A stretch of DNA of 64,000 nt, from assembly GCF_029675105.1 (NCBI RefSeq), contig NZ_JAQQFV010000002.1:700282-764281 (forward strand). Reading direction: 5' to 3'. This document shows positions 36,206 to 47,213 of the stretch, one piece after another (position 1 is the stretch's first letter; each line of letters begins with the position of its first letter). This stretch comes from Nocardia anocheti. GTDB lineage: Bacteria > Actinomycetota > Actinomycetes > Mycobacteriales > Mycobacteriaceae. Position numbers and translations under genes: made by a program. Below the pieces are notes generated by a model that worked only from the letters and a program-made list of their open reading frames with translations, made no database searches and had not been told where the DNA came from.

Positions 36206-37366
36206 GTGGATGCGCGTTCGCTTGCGCTGGTCCGCGCCGATTTCCGCGGGGTGTCGGAGGCACCGGGCGGTCCCGAGCGGCTGATCAGCGCGTTCTACGG
36301 TCACCTGTTCGCGCAGGACCCGAGGCTGCGGGAGCTGTTCCCGCCCGCGATGGACATGCAACCCAAGCGGCTCGTCACGGCGCTGCAGTTCGTCCTCGAC
36401 AATCTCGAGGACTTCGACCGCGCGCAGAAATTCCTCGAGCAACTGGCTCGCGACCACCGCAAATACGGGGTCGAGGCTGATCACTACGACATGGCGGGCC
36501 GCGCGCTGCTCGGCGCGCTGCGCACCTACCACGGCAATCGCTGGACCCGCGAGCTGCACGAGGGCTGGAGCGACATCACCATCCTCGTCTCGGCGTCGAT
36601 GGCGATCGGCGCGAACGAGGACAAGTCGCAGCCGTACTGGGACGCGACGGTCGTGGGACACCGCCGGGTGCTCGACGATCTGGCGATCGTGCGGCTACAG
36701 GCCGACGGGCCGATCCCGTTCAAGGCGGGCCAGTACGTGCCGGTCGCCATTCCGCAGCGGCCGAATATGTGGCGCTACTACTCCCCCGCCATTCCGGCCA
36801 ATCCGTATGGCGAGGTCGAGTTCCATGTGCGGCGGATCAGCGGTGGCTGGGTGAGCCCGGCGATCGTCAACGACACCAAGGTGGGCGACCGGTGGAAGAT
36901 CGCTGGGCCGCTCGGCGGGTTGCACGTGGACCGGGAATCGGGTCGCGACGTGCTGCTCATCGGTTCGGGGACGGGTATCGCGCCACTGCGCGCGCAGCTG
37001 ATCGAGATGAGTCAGCGCGGGATCAATCCGCGGGTGCACTTCTTCGTCGGCGGCCGGTATCCGGGCGACCTGTACGACGTGAACAACATGTGGCAGCTCT
37101 CGCAGTCGAACCCGTGGCTGACGGTGGTGCCGGTGTGCGAGGAGGACACCAATCCCTGGTGGTATCCGCAGGATTCGGCCGAGCCGCCGGTCGGCATGCA
37201 TCGGCGGCTGATCGGTAATCTGGGTGCGGTGGTGACCAGCTTCGGCAACTGGGCCGACCGGCAGATCCAGATCGCCGGGTCGCCGCGGATGATCGCCGAC
37301 ACCCGCCGGGCGCTCATCCGGGCGGGCACACCCAGCCAGATCATCGCCGCCGATCCCGTCGGCTGA
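36206..37366 (+). CDS. Flavohaemoglobin-like globin-reductase (copy 1)
   Basis: 386 residues: globin domain (1-135) with Tyr31 at the B10-type position and proximal His84 in ARDHRKYGV, followed by a ferredoxin-NADP reductase module with FAD motif RYYSPA and NAD motif GSGTGIAPLRAQ. Classical members oxidise nitric oxide to nitrate. The closest recalled relative is M. tuberculosis Rv0385, a type II flavohaemoglobin adjacent to clpB with poor NO dioxygenase activity, so the role could instead be redox shuttling. GTG at 36206 follows AGGGAG by nine bases. A separate reductase-only gene follows after 14 bases. Confidence 0.85.
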   Translation: MDARSLALVRADFRGVSEAPGGPERLISAFYGHLFAQDPRLRELFPPAMDMQPKRLVTALQFVLDNLEDFDRAQKFLEQLARDHRKYGVEADHYDMAGRALLGALRTYHGNRWTRELHEGWSDITILVSASMAIGANEDKSQPYWDATVVGHRRVLDDLAIVRLQADGPIPFKAGQYVPVAIPQRPNMWRYYSPAIPANPYGEVEFHVRRISGGWVSPAIVNDTKVGDRWKIAGPLGGLHVDRESGRDVLLIGSGTGIAPLRAQLIEMSQRGINPRVHFFVGGRYPGDLYDVNNMWQLSQSNPWLTVVPVCEEDTNPWWYPQDSAEPPVGMHRRLIGNLGAVVTSFGNWADRQIQIAGSPRMIADTRRALIRAGTPSQIIAADPVG

Positions 37367-37380
37367 GTCAAGGAGCGCTC

Positions 37381-38136
37381 GTGAGCGAGTTTCCCGATCC
37401 CGCGTGGACGGCGACCGTCGTCGGTCATCACCGTCTGCGCAACGACCTGGCCGTGATCCGGTTGATCGGCGATTTCGTGCCGTTCGCGGCGGGCGGGTCG
37501 GTCGAGGTGGAGGTGCCGCAGCATCCCGGCGTGCGTCGGCGGTACTCCCCCGCGCTGCCGCCCTCGCTGGACGGGAAGCTGGAATTCCATGTGCGCACGG
37601 TGCCCGGCGGGTGGTGCTCGGATTCGATCGTGAGCGACACCAAGCCCGGTGATCAGTGGCGAATCCACGCGCCGCACGGGGTTTTCTGGATCGATCCCGA
37701 GGCGACGGAGGTCGTCATGATCGCCGGTGGCACGGGATTGGCGCCCATGCGCGCGCAGATTCTCGACCTCGCCCGCCGCGAAACCCCGCCCCGCACTTAC
37801 CTTTTCTACGGCGGACGCTCTCCCCGCGACCTCTACGCCTCGGACATGCTTTTCCTCCTGGCGGGGGAATTGCCCTGGCTGACAGTCATTCCCGTGGTGG
37901 AAAGTGCCGACGATCCCGCCATTCGCGACGAATGGCACGAGCAGACGCGCTCCGATATCGGGTTCGCGCCCGAGGAGATGTTCTACGGGACACTCGCCGA
38001 TGTCGCCGCCTCGCACGGACCGTTCACGCAGCAGCGAGTGCTGGTGTGTGGGTCGCCCGCGATGGTGCGGACCACCGTCGACCGGCTGCTCGATACGGGA
38101 ACACCCGCCGCGAACATCACCACCGAAGGGGCCTAG
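37381..38136 (+). CDS. Stand-alone flavohaemoglobin-type FAD/NAD(P) reductase
   Basis: 251 residues that align with only the reductase half of the neighbouring flavohaemoglobins: TATVVGHHRLRNDLAVIRL, FAD motif RRYSPAL, PGGWCSDSIV, NAD motif AGGTGLAPMRAQ, and the C-terminal VCGSPAMVRTTVDRLL. No globin domain is present and there is no sign of a frameshift, since GTG with AAGGAGCG gives a clean start. It probably arose by partial duplication of the upstream gene and is likely co-transcribed with it. Possible roles are as a reductase for a separate globin or an oxygenase. Confidence 0.85.
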   Translation: MSEFPDPAWTATVVGHHRLRNDLAVIRLIGDFVPFAAGGSVEVEVPQHPGVRRRYSPALPPSLDGKLEFHVRTVPGGWCSDSIVSDTKPGDQWRIHAPHGVFWIDPEATEVVMIAGGTGLAPMRAQILDLARRETPPRTYLFYGGRSPRDLYASDMLFLLAGELPWLTVIPVVESADDPAIRDEWHEQTRSDIGFAPEEMFYGTLADVAASHGPFTQQRVLVCGSPAMVRTTVDRLLDTGTPAANITTEGA

Positions 38137-38708
38137 CGCGGGCTGAAGAGGTCTACCTCGGTCATCAGTTCGGTGAGGAAGTGGCCGGAGGGCATCGTGC
38201 GGGCTCGGGCGGTTTCGGAGTCGGTGAGGGGGACGACGTTCAGGATGCGGACGGTGGTGCCGTCGGCGTCGAAGATGTCCTGGGCGTCGGGGAACAGGGG
38301 GCCCGCGAACATCACTGTGCGGCAGTCGGGGAAGCCGGGGAAGTCGTCTTCGAGGGTCATCATGTGGCCCCAGCCGAGTTGTTGGTCGGTGATCCAGGGG
38401 TAGGCGGCGAGATTGGCCATCAGCTGGGCGACGTCGGATTCCCACTCCGGGGTGGGATGTCCGCGCCAGGAGAACCGCAGTTCGGCCCGGCCACCGGCGC
38501 CCGGGCCCGGGGTCGCGGGCATCTCGCCCGCGGCCATGCCGACCGTGGCGAAGGTGGTCACCGGGATGCGCGGTGTCGGGCGATACACCAGTACGTCGAT
38601 ATGCCCGATCGGGCCGGGTCCGTCCTCGAAGACATAGCCCTCGTCCTCGGGACCGTACAGCTGCCAGACATCACGAAAAACCGCCCGTAACAACGGAGAA
38701 GCACCCAC
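38133..38708 (-). CDS. Suppressor-of-fused-like protein
   Basis: 191 residues with the SUFU pattern: HIDVLVYRPT, a TFATVGMAAGEMP turn, RAELRFSWRG, PWITDQQLGWGHMM, then MFAGPLFPDAQDI and LNVVPLTDSETARARTM. Bacterial SUFU-domain proteins are often immunity proteins near polymorphic toxins; here the toxin locus is about 9 kb away. GTG at 38708 follows GGAAGGG. The 3' end overlaps the convergent reductase gene by four bases. Confidence 0.65.
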   Translation of the reverse strand: MGASPLLRAVFRDVWQLYGPEDEGYVFEDGPGPIGHIDVLVYRPTPRIPVTTFATVGMAAGEMPATPGPGAGGRAELRFSWRGHPTPEWESDVAQLMANLAAYPWITDQQLGWGHMMTLEDDFPGFPDCRTVMFAGPLFPDAQDIFDADGTTVRILNVVPLTDSETARARTMPSGHFLTELMTEVDLFSPR

Positions 38709-38820
38709 CGTGAACCCTTCCGACTCCCACCCGGCGTAGCCGGATCACCCTAGCAGCGGCGATCATCACCTCAGCCGGGCAATCGCCGAATGGTTGAGGA
38801 GGTTTCTCGGGAGTGAGGCC

Positions 38821-39999
38821 TCAGAACAGGGGGTCGTGGCGGATGGAGTCGGCTTGGGTGCCTGCGGCCATGAGGCGGAACTTGGTGGTTTGGACCATGG
38901 AGGGGGAGCCGACTATTTGGACGTCGCGGTCGGACCAGGGGCCGTAGGAGGCGACGACCTTGCCGATCTGGCCGGTCATGCGGGGTTCGAGGCCGGGGAG
39001 GTCGGTGGTGGGTTCGCCGGAATCGAAGTACCACCAGGGGTTTTCGTCGCTTTCGGTGACGGGGGTGACCGAGAGCCATTTGTTGGCGACGGCGAGTTGG
39101 CTGAGGACCTGTAGGTCGTAGAGGTCGCAGGGGTGGTGGCCGCCGACGAAGAGGTGGACCTTCGGGTTGACCCGGCGCTGGGCCATCGACATGATCTGCG
39201 CGCGCAGGGGGGCTATGCCGGTGCCGCAGCCGACCATGAGCATCTTGCGTTTGGTGTTGCGCGGGACGCCGAGGCCGCCGAGGGGGGAGCCGAGCTGCCA
39301 CTGGTCACCGACGCTGGTGTGCGCGACCATCGCGGGACTCACCCAGCCGCCGAGCACACTGCGCACGTGGAATTCGATCTCGCCGTTGGCATTGGCGGGA
39401 TTGGCCGGGGACAGGTAGCGCCACATCCGCGGCCGCGCGGGGATCTGCACGCTGAGGTACTGGCCCGCCGCGTATTCCATCGGCTGGTCGAGCTGCACCC
39501 GGATGATCGACAGATTGCGCAGCACCTCGCGGCATTCGACCACCGAGGCGGTCCACACCGCGGGGGTGGCCTCCTTCTCGGCGGCGCTGATCATGGCGCC
39601 GCTGATCATGGCCAGGCCCTCGTCCCAGGCGGTGGCGACCTCGTCGGTCCACATCTCGGTGCCCGCGAATTGACGCATGGCCGACTTCAGCGAATTGGCC
39701 ACCGCGACATAGTGCGCGGGCTGCACACCGTACTTGCGATGGTCGCGTCCGAGCTGGGCCAGGAACGGCAGCAGCTTGTCCGGCTCTTCCAGCCGGTCGA
39801 GCGCGTAGCCGATCGCGGTGACCAGACGGTCGCGCTGGGCGTCCATGGCCGCCGGGAAGTAGTCACGGATCGGGGGGTAGTCCGTGAACAGGATCGAGTA
39901 GAACGACCTCGACAGCCGTTCGGACCCACCGTCTTCCGCAGCAACCGCCTTGAACGTGGTACGGATCAAAGCGACAGTCCGCGAATCCATATGTGTCAC
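38821..39999 (-). CDS. Flavohaemoglobin-like globin-reductase (copy 2)
   Basis: 392 residues with the same architecture as the protein at 36206: Tyr34 in the distal pocket, proximal His87 in GRDHRKYGV, FAD motif RYLSPAN and NAD motif GCGTGIAPLRAQ. Identity with copy 1 is moderate, indicating an older duplication. It converges on the SUFU-like and reductase genes. GTG at 39999 follows AGG; ATG at 39990 is an alternative start. A long AT-richer upstream region separates it from the dnaK operon. Confidence 0.85.
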   Translation of the reverse strand: MTHMDSRTVALIRTTFKAVAAEDGGSERLSRSFYSILFTDYPPIRDYFPAAMDAQRDRLVTAIGYALDRLEEPDKLLPFLAQLGRDHRKYGVQPAHYVAVANSLKSAMRQFAGTEMWTDEVATAWDEGLAMISGAMISAAEKEATPAVWTASVVECREVLRNLSIIRVQLDQPMEYAAGQYLSVQIPARPRMWRYLSPANPANANGEIEFHVRSVLGGWVSPAMVAHTSVGDQWQLGSPLGGLGVPRNTKRKMLMVGCGTGIAPLRAQIMSMAQRRVNPKVHLFVGGHHPCDLYDLQVLSQLAVANKWLSVTPVTESDENPWWYFDSGEPTTDLPGLEPRMTGQIGKVVASYGPWSDRDVQIVGSPSMVQTTKFRLMAAGTQADSIRHDPLF

Positions 40000-40540
40000 A
40001 ACCTCGTTTCGCCATCGAACGCAGTCCGCGCCGGCGAGTGACGGGCTGGGAGGACACTCGTCAGCAGCCGATGCGAGAAGTCTAGGCGAGGTTTGCCAGG
40101 TTCGGAATCGTACTCTTAAACATCACGCGTGTAATTCTAAAAATACCAGGCAGGATGCGGCAGTATCCCTCAGAAACAGACCTGGCGACGGTAAAACGGC
40201 CATCAACATGACCGGACGCTTCCGCGATCTTCGGGGCATAACCGGCATACGCGACCCAATATGCCTGGTAGAGCGACTTTTCCGCTACAGCCACCGGACA
40301 GGCGACGGCGACGCGCCGTGCCATGACACGCGGGACATGCACACTGGAGCGTCCCGTGTGCAGTGTCGAAATACCCTTGCGCTGATCCGAATTCAGCGTC
40401 CCGCCAGCAAACATTTACCGGTTCCCCAGCATAAATCCGCACCTCACAGGGCTGGACCGGACCTTTCGGACAACAAGATCAGGAATAAAGAGGTTGCTGA
40501 ATAATCACCAGCCGATCGCCGGTCATTGACCGAACACGAA
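40000..40540. other. Gene-free region upstream of flavohaemoglobin copy 2
   Basis: About 540 bases with AT-rich patches (about 40,110-40,160) and only short, poorly coding open frames. It probably contains the promoter of the flavohaemoglobin gene. No operator, RNA gene or mobile element was recognised. Confidence 0.4.
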
Positions 40541-40589
40541 CGAACCCCCGGTCCGCATCCATCGCAATGGATATCGAACCGGGGGTTCG
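40541..40589 (-). terminator. Terminator of the dnaK operon
   Basis: CGAACCCCCGGT (40541-40552) pairs perfectly with ACCGGGGGTTCG (40578-40589) in a 12-bp stem. The 25-base loop holds a second short stem (ATCCAT/ATGGAT). It lies 16 bases beyond the hspR stop. Confidence 0.75.
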
Positions 40590-40604
40590 GCGTGACGAAC
40601 GTTC

Positions 40605-41039
40605 TCAGCGCCGGTGACGCGGCTGCCACACCACCAGTGCGGTACTGCGCTGGGGCGGGGTCAGGTCGGGCCGGTATCCGGCCCGCAACCGCTCCAACTC
40701 CGCGCTCATCTCCTCGACGCGCTGCTGCAACGCCTCGACCTGGTTGGTGAGCTCGATGATGCGTTTGATGCCCGCCAGGTTGACGCCCTCGTCCTGCGAC
40801 AACCGCTGCACTTCGCGCAGCAGTTCGACGTCGCGGGCCGAGTACCGGCGTCCGCCGCCCGAAGTGCGTTGGGGCGTGACCAGACCCAGCCGGTCGTAGG
40901 TGCGCAACGTCTGCGCGTGCATACCCGCCAGCTGGGCCGCCACCGAGATCATGAAGAACTCGGCGCGCGAGCCACCACCCGACGCGGACTTCGGACTATC
41001 GTGCCGATCTGCGCCTCTCCCGACGCCCTCCGTGGTCAC
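40605..41039 (-). CDS. hspR: Heat-shock repressor HspR (MerR family)
   Basis: 144 residues. The MerR-type winged HTH reads FFMISVAAQLAGMHAQTLRTYDRLGLVTPQRTSGGGRRYSARDVELLREVQRL in summary positions 28-80, followed by a coiled-coil segment (EALQQRVEEMSAELERL) and a basic tail. In actinobacteria HspR binds HAIR operators and uses DnaK as co-repressor. Final gene of dnaK-grpE-dnaJ-hspR, 41 bases after dnaJ. GTG start. Matching operators lie upstream of dnaK and clpB in this window. Confidence 0.93.
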   Translation of the reverse strand: MTTEGVGRGADRHDSPKSASGGGSRAEFFMISVAAQLAGMHAQTLRTYDRLGLVTPQRTSGGGRRYSARDVELLREVQRLSQDEGVNLAGIKRIIELTNQVEALQQRVEEMSAELERLRAGYRPDLTPPQRSTALVVWQPRHRR

Positions 41040-41080
41040 GCTGCGCTACCTCCTCCGGGCGCTGAGCTCGATGCGCGGCA

Positions 41081-42268
<1,188 letters not shown>

Positions 42269-42289
42269 CGGGCATCTCCTCCTCTCGCC

Positions 42290-42849
42290 TTATTCGTTGT
42301 CGGCGTCGGCATCCGGATCCGATGCCTCGGCGTCCTCGGCGTCGGTTACCCCGACGAGTGCGTGCCGAAGCACGCGCTCGCCGAACCGATAGCCCTTGCG
42401 CATGACCAGACCGATCACCGGATCCGAACCGGAACCCTCGTGCTGCACGGCCTCGTGCAGCGTCGGGTCGAAGGGCTCGCCCACGGCGCCGAACTCGACG
42501 AGACCCTGCTTGGTGAGCGCGGTCTCGAGCTTGTCGGCGACGGACTTGAGCGGGCCCGCCTCCAGGTCGCCGTGCGCCCTGGCCCGGTCCAGATCGTCGA
42601 GCACGCCGAGCAGTTCGTTGACCACCGACGCCTTGGCGGCGTCGATGTTGGCCTGCCGGTCGCGCTCGACGCGGCGGCGGTAGTTCGCGTATTCCGCGGT
42701 CAACCGCTGCAGGTCGGCCGTGCGCTCGGCCAGCTCGTCGCTGACCGGCGCCTCGGTCTCGGCGTCGAGAACGTCCGCCTCCGCCTCGGCGGGGGCGTCG
42801 GTGTCCTCGACGATGTCTTCGATCAACTCCTCCCCGGAGTTGGCCTCGG

Positions 42850-42853
<4 letters not shown>
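42290..42853 (-). CDS. grpE: Nucleotide exchange factor GrpE
   Basis: 187 residues: acidic N-terminal region, long coiled-coil helix ([26 protein letters not shown]), and the beta-wing domain with [16 protein letters not shown] and [11 protein letters not shown]. It releases ADP from DnaK. GTG at 42853 overlaps the dnaK stop by four bases (GTGA), so it is translationally coupled. dnaJ follows after 21 bases. Confidence 0.95.
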
Positions 42854-44712
<1,859 letters not shown>

Positions 44713-44814
44713 AGTGATTTCCTCCTGTTTGGACGTTCTAGGGCAATAGTCTCGAGCAACGCTGAGCGTGGTGGGCTCAATCCTGCCTCCGGGCCCTGCC
44801 GGAGTCAACCCAGA

Positions 44815-44835
44815 CTTGAGTCTGCTTCACTCAAC
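44815..44835. promoter_or_regulatory. HAIR element (HspR operator) upstream of dnaK
   Basis: CTTGAGT-N7-ACTCAAC at 44815-44835 differs from the HAIR consensus CTTGAGT-N7-ACTCAAG in a single base and has the exact spacer. It would let HspR repress its own operon. Confidence 0.85.
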
Positions 44836-45065
44836 CTTGTTGATCAGGACAACCAGCAGCTGCGACGATCCATTCCCGCCGCCGCGAAAAAATTTCCCAC
44901 CCCCTGCCGAACCCTAGCCATTCTTGCGCGGCCTGGACTCAACCGCGACGGGCGATGCTCGATCGTGACGGAACCTGTGGGCGGATGAGACCGGACGGTC
45001 GCCCCGAATTTTGGGGGCATCCGTGGAGGGGTGGTGAGCGGGGGTGAACCGCTATTTTCGACAGC
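44836..45065. other. Divergent promoter region, dnaK and small secreted protein
   Basis: Together with the HAIR site the gene-free gap spans about 350 bases (44713-45065). Apart from HspR control of dnaK, nothing specific was found for the small gene to the right. Confidence 0.4.
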
Positions 45066-45335
45066 ATGCGTGGATCTATGGGCAAGGTTCGGTGGCGGCG
45101 AGCGCTCGGCGGGGCGGCCGTGGCCGCAGCGATGACCGGCGGCGCGCTGCTCGGCACCGGCACCGCGGCGGCCGACGCCGGTGCGGTCGCCGACGACGGC
45201 TGCACCTTCTCCTCGGTGGGCGGCTCGTGCAGCGATCCCGGACCGGTCGGGCACGCGCTGATCGCGCTCAAGGAATTCGCCAAGAGCCTCGGGTACGGCA
45301 CCGGCAGTTCCTCGGGCACCGCCTACTTCATCTGA
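45066..45335 (+). CDS. Small secreted protein
   Basis: 89 residues, with a Sec-type signal peptide (RRALGGAAVAAAMTGGALLGTGTAAADA, cleavage near residue 37) followed by a mature part of about 50 residues holding two cysteines (GCTFSSVGGSC) that may form a disulfide, and a Gly/Ser-rich C-terminus. ATG at 45066 or 45078. No family is recognised; many such exported peptides occur in Nocardia. A shared bidirectional hairpin lies downstream. Confidence 0.6.
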   Translation: MRGSMGKVRWRRALGGAAVAAAMTGGALLGTGTAAADAGAVADDGCTFSSVGGSCSDPGPVGHALIALKEFAKSLGYGTGSSSGTAYFI

Positions 45336-45350
45336 GGGGTTTCCGGATTT

Positions 45351-45396
45351 GGGCGGGCCTGATGTGCACTAGTCGCGAGAGGGAGCAGGCCCGCCC
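45351..45396. terminator. Bidirectional terminator between small secreted gene and iniA
   Basis: GGGCGGGCCTG (45351-45361) pairs perfectly with CAGGCCCGCCC (45386-45396) between two convergent genes, so it can stop transcription from both sides. Confidence 0.65.
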
Positions 45397-45405
45397 ACTC
45401 GACGG

Positions 45406-47190
45406 TCAGGTCGCCGGTTCCAGGCTCGCCAGGGACTGCTCGGCGTAGCGGCGCAGCGCGGCGACGGCGGTCAGCTGACGTTCCAGCGTGCCGATGCGCT
45501 GCGCCCGGTGCGACGCCTCGGCATTCGCGGCTTCCTGTGCGGCGGTGAGGGATTCGTCGATCGAGCGCAGGCTGCGTTCGGCGATGCCCGCGTAGTGGTC
45601 GCGCAGGGACCGGTGGATGCGGTGCATGCGGTCCTTGGAATCCTTGCCAGCCTGGAAGGCGACGTCGTCGAGGAAACGGCGCACGGCGTTCTTGGCCTCG
45701 CCGCGCCGACGGGTCATCCTGGCCTGCTTGTCGTCGCGGTAGGCCTTGCCGCCGACGAGCATGCCCGCGCCGAGTGAGATCGGGTTCAGCATGGCCAGGC
45801 CCGCGAACGTCGTCGCGAGACCGACCATCAGCACGCCGCCGTAGGAACCACGCATACCGACGAGGACCTTGGAGACCAGGCCGATGTCGGGTTCGAGTTC
45901 ACCCAGGGTGGCCGTGCCGCCGACCGCGCCGGAATGGTCGAGCGCGGCGGGCAGTTCCACCGCGCCGAGCTCCCGGAAGTGTTCGGCCACGCGCTCGGCG
46001 AGGGCCTCGGCGCGAGTGTGCGCGAAGAGCAGGTTCTCACCGAGCGCGGTATCGACTGTGCCGGTGAGCCATTCGGTGATGGCGTTCCAGTGGCGGCCGG
46101 GATCGTGCTCGTCGATCCATTCCTCGCCCTCGCGGGAGATGGTGCGCAGACGTTCCCGCAGGTCGTGATCGACATCGCCCGCGAGGTCGGTGATGCCGTC
46201 AGCGAGGGTCTGCTGCCAGGCGGCGGTGCGGCGATGTAGTTGCTGGGCAGCGGTTTTCGCTGCGTGTAGTTCGGCGACCGCCGCGGCTGCCTGTCGCGGG
46301 TCGCGCAGGGCCACCAGTTCGCTGCCGACGGTGAGCGCCAGATGTTCGGCGGCGGAAGACATTTCCTTCATTGCCCCGGCGCGGGCGGTGGCCTCGTCAC
46401 GGGTCACCACCTGGTCGCGCAGGAATTGGAACAGCTCGCCGAAGCCGGACTCGGCGCCGAGTTGGGCGTCCTGCAGGCGCACGGCGTGGGCGCGCAGCAA
46501 GGACGAGACCGGGAGGAGGGGGACGGTTAGTTCGGCGGCGGCGAGGTGGGTGCGGTCGGCGGCGAAGACCTGGCGCCAGTGCGGATAGAGATCTGTCTTC
46601 GTCATCAATACCACTGTGGCCGAACATAATTCACGAGCCTGGCGCAGGAAAGTGAGTTCCGGGGCGGTGAGCTCGGTCGAGGCGTCGGTGAGGAAGAGCA
46701 CGGCATCGGCGGCGGGGAGCATTTCCAGCACACCGAGGGTGGTGCCGGTGCCGCCGATGGCCGGGGTGTCGACGAGGACGATGCCGTCGGCGAGCAGGGG
46801 GTTGGGCAGGTGGACATCGATGCGGATGATCTGCCTGCCCGCCGCGAGGGGGGTGCGGGCGTCGATCGTCGAGAGGTCGGCGAGGGGGAACTCGACATGC
46901 TCCTCGGAACCCGTTGCCGCGAGGATCAATTCGGCTCTGGGCTGGTCGGCGTGGGCCAGTTGGATCGGGATGGTGGTGGTGAGTTCGTCACCGACCGGGC
47001 AGACATCCAGATTCAGCAGGGCGTTGACGAAGCGGCTCTTGCCCTGATCCCGCTGGCCCGCGACGATGATCCGCCTGCGCGGGTCGCGCATCCTGGCCGC
47101 GGCTGTCTCCAGCCGGGCGACCAGGTCGTCGCGACCCGCGGCGCGGGCGGCCGCCACGGTGTCGTCGAGCACCGCGAGCACCGTGTCCAC
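45406..47190 (-). CDS. iniA: IniA-like dynamin-related GTPase
   Basis: 594 residues related to M. tuberculosis IniA: P-loop GQRDQGKS (45-52), G3 DTPAIGG and G4 TKTDLYPHWR, a helical neck, a membrane-associated segment MRGSYGGVLMVGLATTFAGLAMLNPISLGAGMLVGGKAYRDDKQAR in summary positions about 455-500, and a basic helical tail. IniA is a membrane-fission dynamin induced by cell-wall antibiotics. GTG start 23 bases after iniB, with GGAGAAAG before it. Some 45 residues shorter than the mycobacterial protein. Confidence 0.88.
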   Translation of the reverse strand: MDTVLAVLDDTVAAARAAGRDDLVARLETAAARMRDPRRRIIVAGQRDQGKSRFVNALLNLDVCPVGDELTTTIPIQLAHADQPRAELILAATGSEEHVEFPLADLSTIDARTPLAAGRQIIRIDVHLPNPLLADGIVLVDTPAIGGTGTTLGVLEMLPAADAVLFLTDASTELTAPELTFLRQARELCSATVVLMTKTDLYPHWRQVFAADRTHLAAAELTVPLLPVSSLLRAHAVRLQDAQLGAESGFGELFQFLRDQVVTRDEATARAGAMKEMSSAAEHLALTVGSELVALRDPRQAAAAVAELHAAKTAAQQLHRRTAAWQQTLADGITDLAGDVDHDLRERLRTISREGEEWIDEHDPGRHWNAITEWLTGTVDTALGENLLFAHTRAEALAERVAEHFRELGAVELPAALDHSGAVGGTATLGELEPDIGLVSKVLVGMRGSYGGVLMVGLATTFAGLAMLNPISLGAGMLVGGKAYRDDKQARMTRRRGEAKNAVRRFLDDVAFQAGKDSKDRMHRIHRSLRDHYAGIAERSLRSIDESLTAAQEAANAEASHRAQRIGTLERQLTAVAALRRYAEQSLASLEPAT

Positions 47191-47213
47191 CGCTTTCTCC
47201 GTCGCTTCTCGGC

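Noticed and set aside
37381..38136. Reductase-only gene as a frameshifted flavohaemoglobin
   Set aside because: It has its own ribosome-binding site and start, and no globin remnant lies upstream in another frame.
40082..40414. A 110-codon minus-strand frame before flavohaemoglobin copy 2
   Set aside because: No ribosome-binding site, weak codon character and no recognisable motif.
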